Shown in pieces: positions 9,295 to 20,467 of a stretch of 64,000 nt of DNA. Numbering within the stretch: position 1 is the stretch's first letter; each line of letters begins with the position of its first letter. Under the pieces are notes generated by a model, which had not been told where the DNA came from, made no database searches, and was given only the letters and a program-made list of their open reading frames with translations. A program made the translations under genes and the position numbers. This stretch comes from Fodinibacter sp038330415 (lineage in GTDB: Bacteria; Actinomycetota; Actinomycetes; Actinomycetales; Dermatophilaceae): assembly GCA_038330415.1 (NCBI GenBank), contig JBBQNZ010000001.1, forward strand, positions 44,719 to 108,718. The letters are read 5' to 3'.

Positions 9295-10206
9295 CTAGAC
9301 CGTGGCGGCCGCGAAGGTGTTGCACTGGTTGAGGTCGCCGGTCTTGTAGCCCTGCAGGAACCAGCGCTGGCGGGACTCCGCGGAGCCGTGCGTCCAGGTC
9401 TCGGGGTTGACCCGGCCCTGGGTGGCCTGCTGGATGCGGTCGTCGCCGACCGACGAGGCGGCCGAGAGCGCGTCCTGGATGTCCTGGGTGCTGAGCGGCT
9501 TGAGGAACGGGGTGTTGGTGTCCTCGTCGGGCACGGTCGTGGCGTGCTTGGCCCAGACGCCGCCGAGGCAGTCGGCCATCAGCTCGGTCCTCACCGCAGC
9601 CGACTGCGCCCCTTGCGGGTCGCGCTGTGCCTCGCCGAGCAGGCCCAGCTGGTCCTGCAGGGCGTGCCCGTACTCGTGGGCGACGACGTACTCCTGCGCG
9701 AGCGGCCCACCGCTGGAACCGAACTGGTCCTGCAGGATCTGGAAGAAGCTCGCGTCGATGTAGACCCTCTTGTCGAGCGGGCAGTAGAACGGGCCGACCT
9801 GGTTGCTCGCCGTGCCGCACGCCGACCGTGCCGTGCCGTCGTAGAGCACGGTCTTCGTCGGCTGCCACTCCTTGCCGAAGCGGGGCAGCTCGGAGGCCCA
9901 GAATGCCTGCACCGAGTTGACCGTGCCGATGATGCGGCACTCGATGTTCGCGTTCGCGTCGGCGCCGGTCTTGCACTCCTGGAAGGCGTTGGGGTCCTCG
10001 CTGCCCGCGACGCCGACCTGGCTCGGGTCGAGACCGGCGGTGGCCCCGTTGTCGCCGCCGAACACTCCGTTCAAGAGCAGGGTGAGAATGAGGATGACGA
10101 TGCCACCGAGGCCGCCGCCGACGACCATGCCCCCTGGGGCGCCGCCTCCACCGCCGCCGGAGGACACCTGCGAGGTGTCGAGGGTGACGTTGTCGTTGAA
10201 GCTCAT
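9295..10206 (-). CDS. YpfJ-family neutral zinc metallopeptidase, membrane-anchored
   Basis: A 303-aa protein with one N-terminal transmembrane helix (about residues 30-50, GGIVILILTLLLNGVF) preceded by a Gly-rich linker, so the catalytic part is probably outside the cell. The zinc motif H177-E178-x2-H181 (VVAHEYGHALQDQ) is intact. The downstream segment THGSAESRQRWFLQGYKTG is characteristic of the family. The ATG is preceded by GGAGG at a good distance. An upstream in-frame GTG would add 22 residues but lacks this site. The physiological substrate is unknown. Confidence 0.88.
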   Translation of the reverse strand: MSFNDNVTLDTSQVSSGGGGGGAPGGMVVGGGLGGIVILILTLLLNGVFGGDNGATAGLDPSQVGVAGSEDPNAFQECKTGADANANIECRIIGTVNSVQAFWASELPRFGKEWQPTKTVLYDGTARSACGTASNQVGPFYCPLDKRVYIDASFFQILQDQFGSSGGPLAQEYVVAHEYGHALQDQLGLLGEAQRDPQGAQSAAVRTELMADCLGGVWAKHATTVPDEDTNTPFLKPLSTQDIQDALSAASSVGDDRIQQATQGRVNPETWTHGSAESRQRWFLQGYKTGDLNQCNTFAAATV

Positions 10207-10391
10207 CTCCGGGCCTCCGTGGCGGGCGCCCCCGTGCGGCGCGCAGTGGGTGCACCACCCTAGTGGCGGCATCGGGCGGGGTGGGCCAGGTGGGGAGGAC
10301 CGCGTGATCGGTCGGAGGGACCGCGCGGGACGGCTATTCTGGATGGTCGTGGCCGTCTCGGGCCGCCGCCCCCACCACCGAAGGTCTCACC
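10207..10391. promoter_or_regulatory. Divergent intergenic region, zinc peptidase / ABC-F gene
   Basis: This 185-nt region separates divergent genes. Leftward, a TAGGGT-type -10 lies about 55 nt before the peptidase start. Rightward, TATTCT at 10335-10340 would give a leader of about 45 nt for the ABC-F gene. Neither has a convincing -35. Confidence 0.3.
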
Positions 10392-11990
<1,599 letters not shown>

Positions 11991-12020
11991 CCTCCGCGCC
12001 CGACGCGAGAGGATGGGGCC

Positions 12021-13112
12021 ATGAGGAGCTCGCGCGCGATGGCGGCCACGCTCCTCACCGTGGGCGCACTGCTCGTCACGGCGTGCACGACCAGCCCGGA
12101 TGCCGTGACGCCACCGTCCGCTCCCGCCTCGCCACCCGCGTCGACGGCGGCGTCCGCGTCGGCCACCTCGAGCTCGTCGGCGAGGGCCACCGCGACCTCG
12201 AGCGCGACCGGCGGCACGGCATCCGTGCGCTTCTCGGCGCTCGGCGACATCAACTCGACCGACGCGTCCGACGCCGTCCTGCACTCGATCGGCGACCGCC
12301 ACGACGACTTCACGCTCGCGCTGGGCGACCTGTCCTACGGCGACGACGGCGAAGAGGGGGCCTGGTGCCGCTTCGTCACCGACCGCGTCGGGGCGAGCCA
12401 CCCGTTCGAGCTGGTCTCGGGAAACCACGAGTCCGACGGCCCGAACGGCGACATCGACCGCTTCGCCCGCTGCCTGCCCAACCGGCTGCCGGGCCTGGCC
12501 GGAAGCTACGGGCGGCAGTGGTACGTCGACCAGCCGGCGGCGCACCCTGTCGTGCGGGTCGTGATGATCTCGCCGGCGCTCGACTTCGGGCACGGCGAGT
12601 GGTCCTACGCCAAGGGCACCCCTCACTACGACTGGTTGCGCAGCGCCGTCACCGGGGCGCGCGCGGCCGGGATCCCGTGGGTCGTCGTGGGCCTGCACAA
12701 GCCCTGCCTGTCGGTCGGCAACTACCAGTGTGACCCCGGCGCCGACGTCGTCGACCTGCTCCTCGACACCGGGGTCGACCTCGTCCTGACCGGCCACGAG
12801 CACCTCTACCAGCGCACGAAGGCGCTCGCCCTGGGCGCCGGCTGCCCCACCATCCGCCCCGGGCGCTACGACCCCGCCTGCGTCACGGCCGACGGCGGCA
12901 CCACCTTCGTCACGATCGGCACCGGTGGCACGCCGCTGCGGGACGTGCACGGGTCGGACTCCGAGCGCCAGTACTTCGCCGCACTCAGCGGAAAGGACCT
13001 CGACCCGTCGTTCGGGTCGCTCGACGTGCAGGTGACCGCCGACCGGCTCACGGCATCCTTCGTGCCGGTCGCGGGCGGAACCTTCACGGACGAGCTGGTG
13101 CTCACCCGCTGA
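12021..13112 (+). CDS. Metallophosphoesterase lipoprotein
   Basis: Secreted calcineurin-like phosphoesterase (363 aa). Residues 1-22 are a lipoprotein signal peptide ending in the lipobox LVTAC (Cys22), followed by a low-complexity Ala/Ser/Thr/Pro linker to about residue 68. The catalytic core holds the family's metal motifs: GDINSTD, GDLSYGDDG, SGNHESDG, GLHKP and TGHEHLYQ. The arrangement resembles purple acid phosphatases and nucleotidases, but the substrate cannot be named. AGAGGA precedes the ATG. It converges on the hydrolase gene with an 11-nt tail overlap. Confidence 0.86.
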   Translation: MRSSRAMAATLLTVGALLVTACTTSPDAVTPPSAPASPPASTAASASATSSSSARATATSSATGGTASVRFSALGDINSTDASDAVLHSIGDRHDDFTLALGDLSYGDDGEEGAWCRFVTDRVGASHPFELVSGNHESDGPNGDIDRFARCLPNRLPGLAGSYGRQWYVDQPAAHPVVRVVMISPALDFGHGEWSYAKGTPHYDWLRSAVTGARAAGIPWVVVGLHKPCLSVGNYQCDPGADVVDLLLDTGVDLVLTGHEHLYQRTKALALGAGCPTIRPGRYDPACVTADGGTTFVTIGTGGTPLRDVHGSDSERQYFAALSGKDLDPSFGSLDVQVTADRLTASFVPVAGGTFTDELVLTR

Positions 13113-13980
13113 GCGTGCGCAGCACGTGCGCGGTGATCGTGTCGCGAGCCCGGCGGCCCTCGGGCGTCGGCAGCAGCGGGTAGTCGTGCGGTGAGCCCGG
13201 CTCCACGTGCAGGGTGAGGTCGACCGTGGCCGGCGCCAGCCCGTGCAGCCGGTCGCAGTCGGGTCGGCAGATGTCGCGCGACCCCACCAGCACGAGGGTG
13301 GGCGGTAGCCCGCCCAGGTCGCCGTACAGCGGGCTCACCGTGGGGTCGGTGAGGTCGCGCCCGGCCGCCCAGTGGGTCGCGATCGGCAGCATGCCGGCCC
13401 GGGTGAGCCACGGGTCGCGCTGTTCGACCGGCCCGATGGCCGGGTTGGTCATCGACAGGTCGAGCCAGGGTGCGATGAGCGTGAGCCCGGCGATGCTGCC
13501 GTCGCCGGCGTGGGCCTGCGCCAGCAGCAGGGTCAGCGTCCCTCCCGCGGAGTCGCCCAGCACGTGCAGCGATGACAGTGGCGCGAGGCGAGCGTGCAGG
13601 ACCGCGAGGAACGCCTCGGCGTCGGTGACGTCGGCCGCCGGCGCCAGGGGGTAGCGCGCCACGTGCACCTCGCGGCCGGTGGTGTCGGCGAGGTGGGCGA
13701 CGAGTGACCAGTGTTGCGCCTGGATGCCGTTGACGAAGGCGCCGCCGTGCAGGTACGCGAGCGCACCGGACCCCGGCACGGCATCCGGCCGCGGGCGCAC
13801 CGTCACCACCTCGCCGCCGCCGAGCGCCTCGGTCGTGAGGCGCCCGGCGAGCTCGTCGGGGGCGGGTGCCGCGGGCAGGGCGTGGGCCATGCTGCGCAGC
13901 CCCGCCTCGCGCGTGCGGTAGCGCTTCTTGCGGGTGGCGCGCAGGTAGCCGCGTACAGCCACGGTCTGCCAGCTGGTCAC
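13102..13980 (-). CDS. Alpha/beta hydrolase, hormone-sensitive-lipase (HGG) type
   Basis: A 292-aa esterase/lipase of the HSL family. The oxyanion motif YLHGGAFVNG and nucleophile elbow LGDSAGGTL are plain. The acid (VGSRDICRPDCDRL region) and the histidine (GSPHDYPLLP) complete the triad. It lies 19 nt downstream of the TrpB-like gene on the same strand and may share its transcript. The GTG start has no strong ribosome-binding site. The natural substrate is unknown. Confidence 0.85.
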   Translation of the reverse strand: MTSWQTVAVRGYLRATRKKRYRTREAGLRSMAHALPAAPAPDELAGRLTTEALGGGEVVTVRPRPDAVPGSGALAYLHGGAFVNGIQAQHWSLVAHLADTTGREVHVARYPLAPAADVTDAEAFLAVLHARLAPLSSLHVLGDSAGGTLTLLLAQAHAGDGSIAGLTLIAPWLDLSMTNPAIGPVEQRDPWLTRAGMLPIATHWAAGRDLTDPTVSPLYGDLGGLPPTLVLVGSRDICRPDCDRLHGLAPATVDLTLHVEPGSPHDYPLLPTPEGRRARDTITAHVLRTLSG

Positions 13981-13999
13981 CGGCGCAACGATGCCACGC

Positions 14000-15382
14000 T
14001 CAGACGGGGATGGCGGGCAACCGGGTCAGCGCCTCGGCGACGGCCTGCTGCAGCTCGGTGTCGGCCCAGGTGTGGTCGACGAGGTCGCCACTGAGGTAGG
14101 CGTCGTAGGCGGGCAGGTCGAGGTGGCCGTGGCCGCACAGGGCGGTGAGGATGACCTTCTCCTCGCCCGTCTCGATGCACGCGATCGCCTCGTCGACGGC
14201 CGCCGCGAGGGCGTGCGTCGGCTCGGGAGCCGGCACGATGCCCTCGGTGCGGGCGAACAGCACCCCGGCCGCGAAGCAGTCCTTCTGCGTCTTGGCGATC
14301 GCCTCGATGAGGTCCTCCTCGTAGAGGTGGCTGATCAGCGGGCTCATCCCGTGGTAGCGCAGGCCGCCCGCGTGGATCGGGTCGGGGATGAAGTCGTGGC
14401 CCAGCGTGTGCATCTTCAGCATCGGGGTCAGGCCGGCGACGTCGCCGAAGTCGTAGGCGTAGGTGCCCTGGGTGAGGCTCGGGCAGGAGGCCGGCTCGAC
14501 CGCCCGGATGACCGGGCCGGTGCCCGAGGCGAGCTTCTCGCGCAGGAAGGGGAAGGTCAGCCCGCCGAAGTTCGAGCCACCGCCGGTGCACCCGACGATG
14601 AGGTCGACGCTCTCGCCGATCTTCGCGAGCTGGAGCAGGGCCTCCTCGCCGATGATCGTCTGGTGCAGCAGCACGTGGTTGAGCACCGAGCCCAGGGCGT
14701 AGTTGGCGGTGGGATCCTGGGCGGCCATCTCGACGGCCTCGCTGATCGCCAGGCCGAGCGAGCCGGGGGAGTCGGGGTCGCTGGCGAGCATCGTGCGCCC
14801 GGCCTCGGTGAGGTCTGAGGGGCTGGGGTGCACGGTGCCGCCGAACAACTCCATCATGATCCTGCGGTAGGGCTTGGCGTCGTAGGAGGCCCGCACCTGC
14901 CAGACCTCGCACTCCAGGTCGAACTGGGCACAGGCGAACGCGAGCGCCGTGCCCCACTGCCCGGCACCGGTCTCGGTGGTGAGCTTCCGGATGCCGGCCT
15001 TGGCATTGTAGTAGGCCTGCGGCACAGCGGTGTTCGGCTTGTGCGACCCGGCGGGTGAGACGCCTTCGTACTTGTAGTAGATGCGAGCTGGAGTGCCGAG
15101 CGCCTTCTCCAGCCGGTGGGCCCGGTAGAGGGGAGAGGGCCGCCACAGCTTGTAGACGTCCTGCACCTCCTGCGGGATGTCGATGTACTGCTCGGTGCTC
15201 ACCTCCTGGGCGATGAGGTCCATCGGGAAGATCGGCGCGAGGTCGTCGGGGCCGACCGGCTGCCCGGTGCCCGGGTGCAGCGGCGGCGGGGGAGGGGTCG
15301 GCAGGTCGTGGAGGATGTTGTACCAGCGCGTCGGCATCTCGTCCTCGTCGAGCAGGACCTTGTGGCGCAGCGGTGCGGACAC
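14000..15382 (-). CDS. TrpB2-type tryptophan synthase beta-like PLP enzyme
   Basis: The 460-aa product matches the TrpB2 subgroup, which is longer than TrpB1 and often encoded away from trpA. The N-terminus LLDEDEMPTRWYNIL and the PLP-lysine segment AGSHKPNTAVPQAYY are diagnostic, as are the phosphate-binding glycines VGCTGGGSNFGG. TrpB2 makes tryptophan from indole and serine, or may salvage indole or phosphoserine. I chose GTG at 15382 because GGGAGAGG precedes it at proper distance and the homologous region begins there. A longer frame continues upstream without family similarity. No other trp genes are near. Confidence 0.88.
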   Translation of the reverse strand: MSAPLRHKVLLDEDEMPTRWYNILHDLPTPPPPPLHPGTGQPVGPDDLAPIFPMDLIAQEVSTEQYIDIPQEVQDVYKLWRPSPLYRAHRLEKALGTPARIYYKYEGVSPAGSHKPNTAVPQAYYNAKAGIRKLTTETGAGQWGTALAFACAQFDLECEVWQVRASYDAKPYRRIMMELFGGTVHPSPSDLTEAGRTMLASDPDSPGSLGLAISEAVEMAAQDPTANYALGSVLNHVLLHQTIIGEEALLQLAKIGESVDLIVGCTGGGSNFGGLTFPFLREKLASGTGPVIRAVEPASCPSLTQGTYAYDFGDVAGLTPMLKMHTLGHDFIPDPIHAGGLRYHGMSPLISHLYEEDLIEAIAKTQKDCFAAGVLFARTEGIVPAPEPTHALAAAVDEAIACIETGEEKVILTALCGHGHLDLPAYDAYLSGDLVDHTWADTELQQAVAEALTRLPAIPV

Positions 15383-15542
15383 GGCATACCTCTCCCTCGG
15401 CGGCGTCCGCCCCGGTGGCGGCGCCGCCGTCATCCTCCGGTGGGGCACCAGCGGGCACAAGGGGGTGCCCACGGGCAGGAACACCTGTCGGGAGCCGGTG
15501 GTTGACTGACAGGGCCAGACGACGACTTGAGGAGCACGACCA

Positions 15543-17429
15543 GTGAGTATGCAAGGGTGGCAGGCGTTGCACAGCCTGAGCAGGGACTCCAGTGTCAAGG
15601 AGCGCCGCCTGGCTCCGGGCACGACCCGTCGGGTGCTCAGGTACGCCACCCCCTACAAGGTGCAGATCGGCTGGTTCCTCGGGGTCGTCGTCGTCGAGTC
15701 GGTGCTTGTCGTCGCCTCGCCGCTGCTGCTGAAGTCGCTGGTCGACGACGGCATCTACCCCAAGGACTCCGAAGTCGTCGTGCGGCTGTCCCTGATCATC
15801 GCCCTGATCGCGATTCTCGGTGCAGGGCTGACCCTGGTCGAGCGGTGGTTCTCCGCCCGCATCGGTGAGGGCCTGATCTACGACCTGCGCACCCAGGTGT
15901 TCTCGCACGTGCTGCGCCAGCCGGTCGCTTTCTTCACCCGGGCCCAGACCGGTGCGCTCGTGACACGCCTGGGCAACGACGTGATCGGCGCCCAGCAGGC
16001 GTTCACCTCGGTGCTCTCCAGCGTCGTCAGCAACGCGATCACCCTGGTGCTGATCATCATCGCGATGGCCACGTTGTCCTGGCCGCTGACCCTCGGCGCC
16101 CTGGCCCTCGTCCCGTTCTTCCTCATCCCCGCGCGGCTGATGGGGCGCCGGCTCGCCAGCCTCGCGCACGAGCAGATGGTGCAGAACGCCGAGGTCGGTA
16201 CCCGGATGACCGAGCGCTTCAACGTGGCCGGCGCCCTGCTCGTCAAGCTGTTCGGTCGCCCCGCCGTCGAGGACCAGGAGTACTCCGTGCGGGCCGCGAA
16301 GGTGCGCGACATCGGCGTGCGCATCGCCGTCAACCGCTCGGTCTTCTTCGTCGCCCTCACCCTGGTCGCCTCGCTGGCCACCGCGATGGTCTACGGCGTC
16401 GGTGGCCTGATGGCCGTCAACGACACCCTCACCGTGGGCACCCTGCTCGCCCTCACCGCGCTGCTGGCCCGGCTCTACGGCCCGCTCACCGCGATCTCCA
16501 ACGTGCGCGTCGACATCCTCACCGCCCTGGTGTCGTTCGAGCGGGTGTTCGAGGTGCTCGACCTCGAGCAGCTCGTGGGGGAGGCGCCCGACGCGCGCCC
16601 GGTCCCCGCGGGCCCGGTGCGCGTCGAGGTCGACGGGGTGTCGTTCTCCTACCCGTCAGCCGACGAGGTGTCGCTGGCCTCGCTCGAGACCACCGCTTCG
16701 GGCGACCGGCGCGGCAGCGGGCCGGTGCTGCACGAGGTGTCCTTCACCGTCGAGCCGGGCAGCCTCGTCGCGCTCGTCGGCCCCAGTGGTGCCGGCAAGA
16801 CGACGATCACCTCGCTCGTCGCGCGCCTGTACGACCCCACGGCCGGCGCCATCCGGATCAACGGGCTCGACCTGCGCCAGGCCCAGACCGAGTCGTTGCA
16901 CGACGCGGTCGGTGTCGTCACCCAGGACGCCCACCTCTTCCACGACACGATCCGCGCCAACCTCGCCTACGCCGCGCCGGAGGCCACCGAAGACGACATG
17001 GTGGCGGCGCTGCGGGCCGCGCAGGTCTGGTCACTCGTCAACTCGCTGCCTTCCGGGCTCGACACGGTGGTCGGCGACCGCGGCCACCGGCTCTCCGGCG
17101 GCGAGAAGCAGCGGCTCGCCATCGCCCGGCTGCTGCTCAAGGGTCCCGGGCTGATCGTCCTCGACGAGGCGACCGCCCACCTCGACAGCGAGTCCGAGCA
17201 GGCCCTCCAGCGAGCTCTCGACCACGCCCTGCGCGACCGTTCGGCCCTGGTCATCGCCCACCGGCTCAGCACGGTGCGGCACGCCGACCAGATCCTAGTC
17301 GTCGACGACGGCACCGTCGTCGAGCGCGGCACCCACTCCGAGCTGGTTGCCTCCGGAGGGCTGTACAGCGAGCTCTACCGCACGCAGTTCAGCGACGAGA
17401 TCGGCGAGGTGCTCGACGCCCGCGCCTGA
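15543..17429 (+). CDS. ABC transporter, fused permease and ATPase (exporter type)
   Basis: Half-size type IV exporter of 628 aa. An N-terminal six-helix membrane domain covers about residues 35-330 (FLGVVVVESVLVVASPLLL, AITLVLIIIAMATLSWPL and others). A nucleotide-binding domain follows: Walker A GPSGAGKTT, signature LSGGEKQRLAIAR, Walker B LIVLDEATAHLD, switch histidine VIAHRLSTVRHAD. It should act as a homodimer or with an unlinked partner. The substrate is not deducible. GGAG lies 8 nt before the GTG start. A possible -35 TTGACT (15502-15507) is in the intergenic gap with trpB2. Confidence 0.9.
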   Translation: MSMQGWQALHSLSRDSSVKERRLAPGTTRRVLRYATPYKVQIGWFLGVVVVESVLVVASPLLLKSLVDDGIYPKDSEVVVRLSLIIALIAILGAGLTLVERWFSARIGEGLIYDLRTQVFSHVLRQPVAFFTRAQTGALVTRLGNDVIGAQQAFTSVLSSVVSNAITLVLIIIAMATLSWPLTLGALALVPFFLIPARLMGRRLASLAHEQMVQNAEVGTRMTERFNVAGALLVKLFGRPAVEDQEYSVRAAKVRDIGVRIAVNRSVFFVALTLVASLATAMVYGVGGLMAVNDTLTVGTLLALTALLARLYGPLTAISNVRVDILTALVSFERVFEVLDLEQLVGEAPDARPVPAGPVRVEVDGVSFSYPSADEVSLASLETTASGDRRGSGPVLHEVSFTVEPGSLVALVGPSGAGKTTITSLVARLYDPTAGAIRINGLDLRQAQTESLHDAVGVVTQDAHLFHDTIRANLAYAAPEATEDDMVAALRAAQVWSLVNSLPSGLDTVVGDRGHRLSGGEKQRLAIARLLLKGPGLIVLDEATAHLDSESEQALQRALDHALRDRSALVIAHRLSTVRHADQILVVDDGTVVERGTHSELVASGGLYSELYRTQFSDEIGEVLDARA

Positions 17430-17473
17430 GGCACCCGACCGGCACCTCAGCAGGCCACGTCCATCGCGGACGG

Positions 17474-18265
17474 CTACTCGTCCTCCTCGTCCCAGATCCG
17501 GGTCTTCTTCGGCTTCGCGCGGTACTGCTCGGGGTTCTCCAGCCGCAGCTCGCGGCGGATGCCGAACGGGATCAGCACGAAGCCCATCACCATGAGCAGC
17601 CACCACTGGTACGCGTACGCCTGGTGCGGGCCGAGGTCGCGGTCGGGGTCGCCGAGCGCCTGCGGCCGTGGCGGCGAGGAGCCGTCGGGCAGCGTCTCGG
17701 ACTGCAGCAGCACGTAGCCCGGCAGCACCGCGCCGTTGCCCAGGACGCCGGACGCGTCGCGCAGGTTGAGGCTGGCGATCTGGTTGTCGGGGAGCCGGCG
17801 GTTCCTCGACGCCTGGCCGGGGCGCACCCAGCCCACCACCTCCACCTCGCCGGAGGGCGCCGGGGCGACCTCGGGCAGCACGCTGGCCCCGCTCTCCGAC
17901 TCGGCCACCCAGCCGCGGTCGACGATGACATCAGGGCCGCCGGTGCTCGGCCGGAAGGCCCACAGCACCTCGTAGCCGGGCTCGCTCTCGAGGGGTCGGT
18001 TGCGCACGAAGACCGGCCCACCGGCATACCGCCCGGAGACCGTCACCCGGGTCCACTCGTCCTTCGGGTCGAGCCCTGCCGGGGTGAGCACCGTCGACAA
18101 CGGCACGGGTGCCGCCCGGTAGTGGGTGTCGAGGCGCTCGTTGCGCTGCTGCTTGGCCTCGAACCGGTGGTACTGCCACCAGCCGAGGTGGTAGCAGGTG
18201 AACGCCACCAGCCCCGCCAGGAGGAGGGCGCCCAGCCAGCGAGGTGTTACGAGCCGCCTGAGCAC
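17474..18265 (-). CDS. SURF1-family cytochrome oxidase assembly protein
   Basis: A membrane protein of 263 aa with the SURF1 topology: one helix near the N-terminus (LGALLLAGLVAFTCYHLGWW), a large external domain with RGWV (VIVDRGWVAE), and a second helix near the C-terminus (AYAYQWWLLMVMGFVLIPFG). SURF1 helps assemble cytochrome c oxidase, probably at heme insertion. I chose GTG at 18265 because TACCGT lies exactly 6 nt upstream, the spacing seen for leaderless genes in this window. ATG at 18289 would add eight residues. It diverges from moaA. Confidence 0.87.
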   Translation of the reverse strand: MLRRLVTPRWLGALLLAGLVAFTCYHLGWWQYHRFEAKQQRNERLDTHYRAAPVPLSTVLTPAGLDPKDEWTRVTVSGRYAGGPVFVRNRPLESEPGYEVLWAFRPSTGGPDVIVDRGWVAESESGASVLPEVAPAPSGEVEVVGWVRPGQASRNRRLPDNQIASLNLRDASGVLGNGAVLPGYVLLQSETLPDGSSPPRPQALGDPDRDLGPHQAYAYQWWLLMVMGFVLIPFGIRRELRLENPEQYRAKPKKTRIWDEEDE

Positions 18266-18271
18266 GTAGCC

Positions 18272-18290
18272 ACGGTACGCGACGTACATT
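18272..18290. promoter_or_regulatory. Divergent leaderless -10 elements, SURF1 / moaA
   Basis: Leftward TACCGT (complement of 18272-18277) ends 6 nt before GTG 18265. Rightward TACATT (18285-18290) ends 8 nt before ATG 18299. The two -10 elements are only 7 nt apart, so transcription in the two directions probably excludes each other. Confidence 0.5.
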
Positions 18291-18298
18291 GGTCGCCT

Positions 18299-19300
18299 AT
18301 GACCGACCTTCCAGCCCCTCGCCTGCTCGACCGCTTCGGCCGCGCCGGCCGTGACCTTCGCGTGTCCGTCACCGACCGGTGCAACCTGCGCTGCAGCTAC
18401 TGCATGCCGGCGGAGGGCCTGGACTGGCTGCCCAAGCCCGAGATGCTCACCGACGACGAGCTGGTGCGGCTGGTCACCGTGATGGTCGGCCTCGGGGTCA
18501 CCCAGGTGCGGCTGACCGGCGGCGAGCCACTGCTGCGCCGCAGCCTGGTCGACGTCGTCGGCCGCATCGCGGCCCTCGAGCCCCGGCCGCGCATCGCCAT
18601 GACCACCAACGGCATCGGGCTCGACCGACTCGCCGCCCCCCTCGCCGCGGCAGGGCTCGACCGGGTCAACGTCAGCCTCGACACCATCGACCCCGAGCAC
18701 TTCGGCCGGCTCACCCGGCGCGACCGCTTCAACGACGTGGTGGCCGGCCTCAAGGCCGCTGCCGAAGCCGGGCTCACCCCGGTGAAGGTCAACGCCGTGG
18801 CCATGCGCGGCGTCAACGACACCGACGTCCCCGACCTGTTGCAGTGGTGCCTCGACCGGGGCTACGACCTGCGCTTCATCGAGCAGATGCCGCTCGACGC
18901 GCAGCACGCCTGGGACCGCTCGCTGATGGTGTCGCAGGCCGAGATCCTGGAGCGGCTGGGGGAGCGCTTCGCGCTCACCCCGGTGCCCGACCGGGGCAGC
19001 GCCCCGGCCGAGCTGTTCTACGTCGACGGCGGGCCGGCCACCGTGGGCGTCATCGCCAGCGTGTCGGCGCCGTTCTGCGCCAGCTGCGACCGGGTGCGGC
19101 TCACGGCCGATGGTCAGCTGCGCAACTGCCTGTTCGCCCGCCGCGAGGTCGACCTGCGAGGCCCCATCCGGGCCGGCGCCACCGACACCGAGCTCGCCGA
19201 CCTGGTCATCGCCGAGATGTGGGCCAAGAAGTCGGGCCACGGCATCGAGAAGGCCGGCTTCGAGCAGCCCGACCGCCCGATGTCAGCGATCGGTGGCTGA
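18299..19300 (+). CDS. moaA: GTP 3',8-cyclase MoaA (molybdenum cofactor)
   Basis: Radical SAM enzyme (333 aa) that starts molybdopterin synthesis from GTP. The N-terminal cluster ligands are C28, C32 and C35 (CNLRCSYC), followed by TGGEPLLR and MTTNG. The second, C-terminal cluster is provided by CASCDRVRLTADGQLRNC. The protein ends in Gly-Gly, the conserved MoaA tail required for activity. No other moa/moe gene lies within the window. The start is ATG 18299, 8 nt after a -10 element. The last 18 nt overlap the convergent DUF3099 gene. Confidence 0.96.
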   Translation: MTDLPAPRLLDRFGRAGRDLRVSVTDRCNLRCSYCMPAEGLDWLPKPEMLTDDELVRLVTVMVGLGVTQVRLTGGEPLLRRSLVDVVGRIAALEPRPRIAMTTNGIGLDRLAAPLAAAGLDRVNVSLDTIDPEHFGRLTRRDRFNDVVAGLKAAAEAGLTPVKVNAVAMRGVNDTDVPDLLQWCLDRGYDLRFIEQMPLDAQHAWDRSLMVSQAEILERLGERFALTPVPDRGSAPAELFYVDGGPATVGVIASVSAPFCASCDRVRLTADGQLRNCLFARREVDLRGPIRAGATDTELADLVIAEMWAKKSGHGIEKAGFEQPDRPMSAIGG

Positions 19301-19621
19301 GTCCTGCGGGTCCCACGGCTCGTAGGGCGCCCGGGTGATCTGCGGGGTCTGGTCGACCACGGGCAGCACCGGGCGCACCCGGCCGCTGACCCGCGGCATC
19401 ACGGCGTTGGCGGCGACCACGGCGACGAACGGCAGGAACACCGCACCGGCGGCGAAGATCCACCGGTACCACGCGTCGACCACCACGAGCAGGATGAAGC
19501 ACGCGGTGCGGATCGCCATGGTAATGAGGTACTGCTTGAGCCTGCGGGCCTGGTCCTCGGTGCGCGCCTCGGGCGCGCTCGTCACCGACTGGACGTCGTG
19601 GTCGTGACGGGTGGTGGGCAC
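19283..19621 (-). CDS. DUF3099 family small membrane protein
   Basis: A 112-aa protein with two adjacent membrane helices (ACFILLVVVDAWYRW and FAAGAVFLPFVAVVAANAVM), matching the actinobacterial DUF3099 family of unknown function. The N-terminus is polar and the C-terminus Pro-rich. The GTG start at 19621 is supported by TACAGT exactly 6 nt upstream. It overlaps the moaA end tail-to-tail. Confidence 0.82.
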   Translation of the reverse strand: MPTTRHDHDVQSVTSAPEARTEDQARRLKQYLITMAIRTACFILLVVVDAWYRWIFAAGAVFLPFVAVVAANAVMPRVSGRVRPVLPVVDQTPQITRAPYEPWDPQDSATDR

Positions 19622-19627
19622 CCGTCC

Positions 19628-19674
19628 ACTGTATGTCGCGCTGCTCCGGCTACCCAGCGGTAGTCCACTAGGTT
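19628..19674. promoter_or_regulatory. Divergent leaderless -10 elements, DUF3099 / fabG
   Basis: Leftward TACAGT (complement of 19628-19633) lies 6 nt before GTG 19621. Rightward TAGGTT (19669-19674) lies 7 nt before ATG 19682. Both transcripts would begin at or next to the start codon. Confidence 0.5.
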
Positions 19675-19681
19675 CGACGGC

Positions 19682-20395
<714 letters not shown>

Positions 20396-20467
20396 CTCAA
20401 CCCCCACCACGCCGACCAGCACCGCACGACGTCACGACCGCACGCCTCCCACCGAAAGGTCCACCAC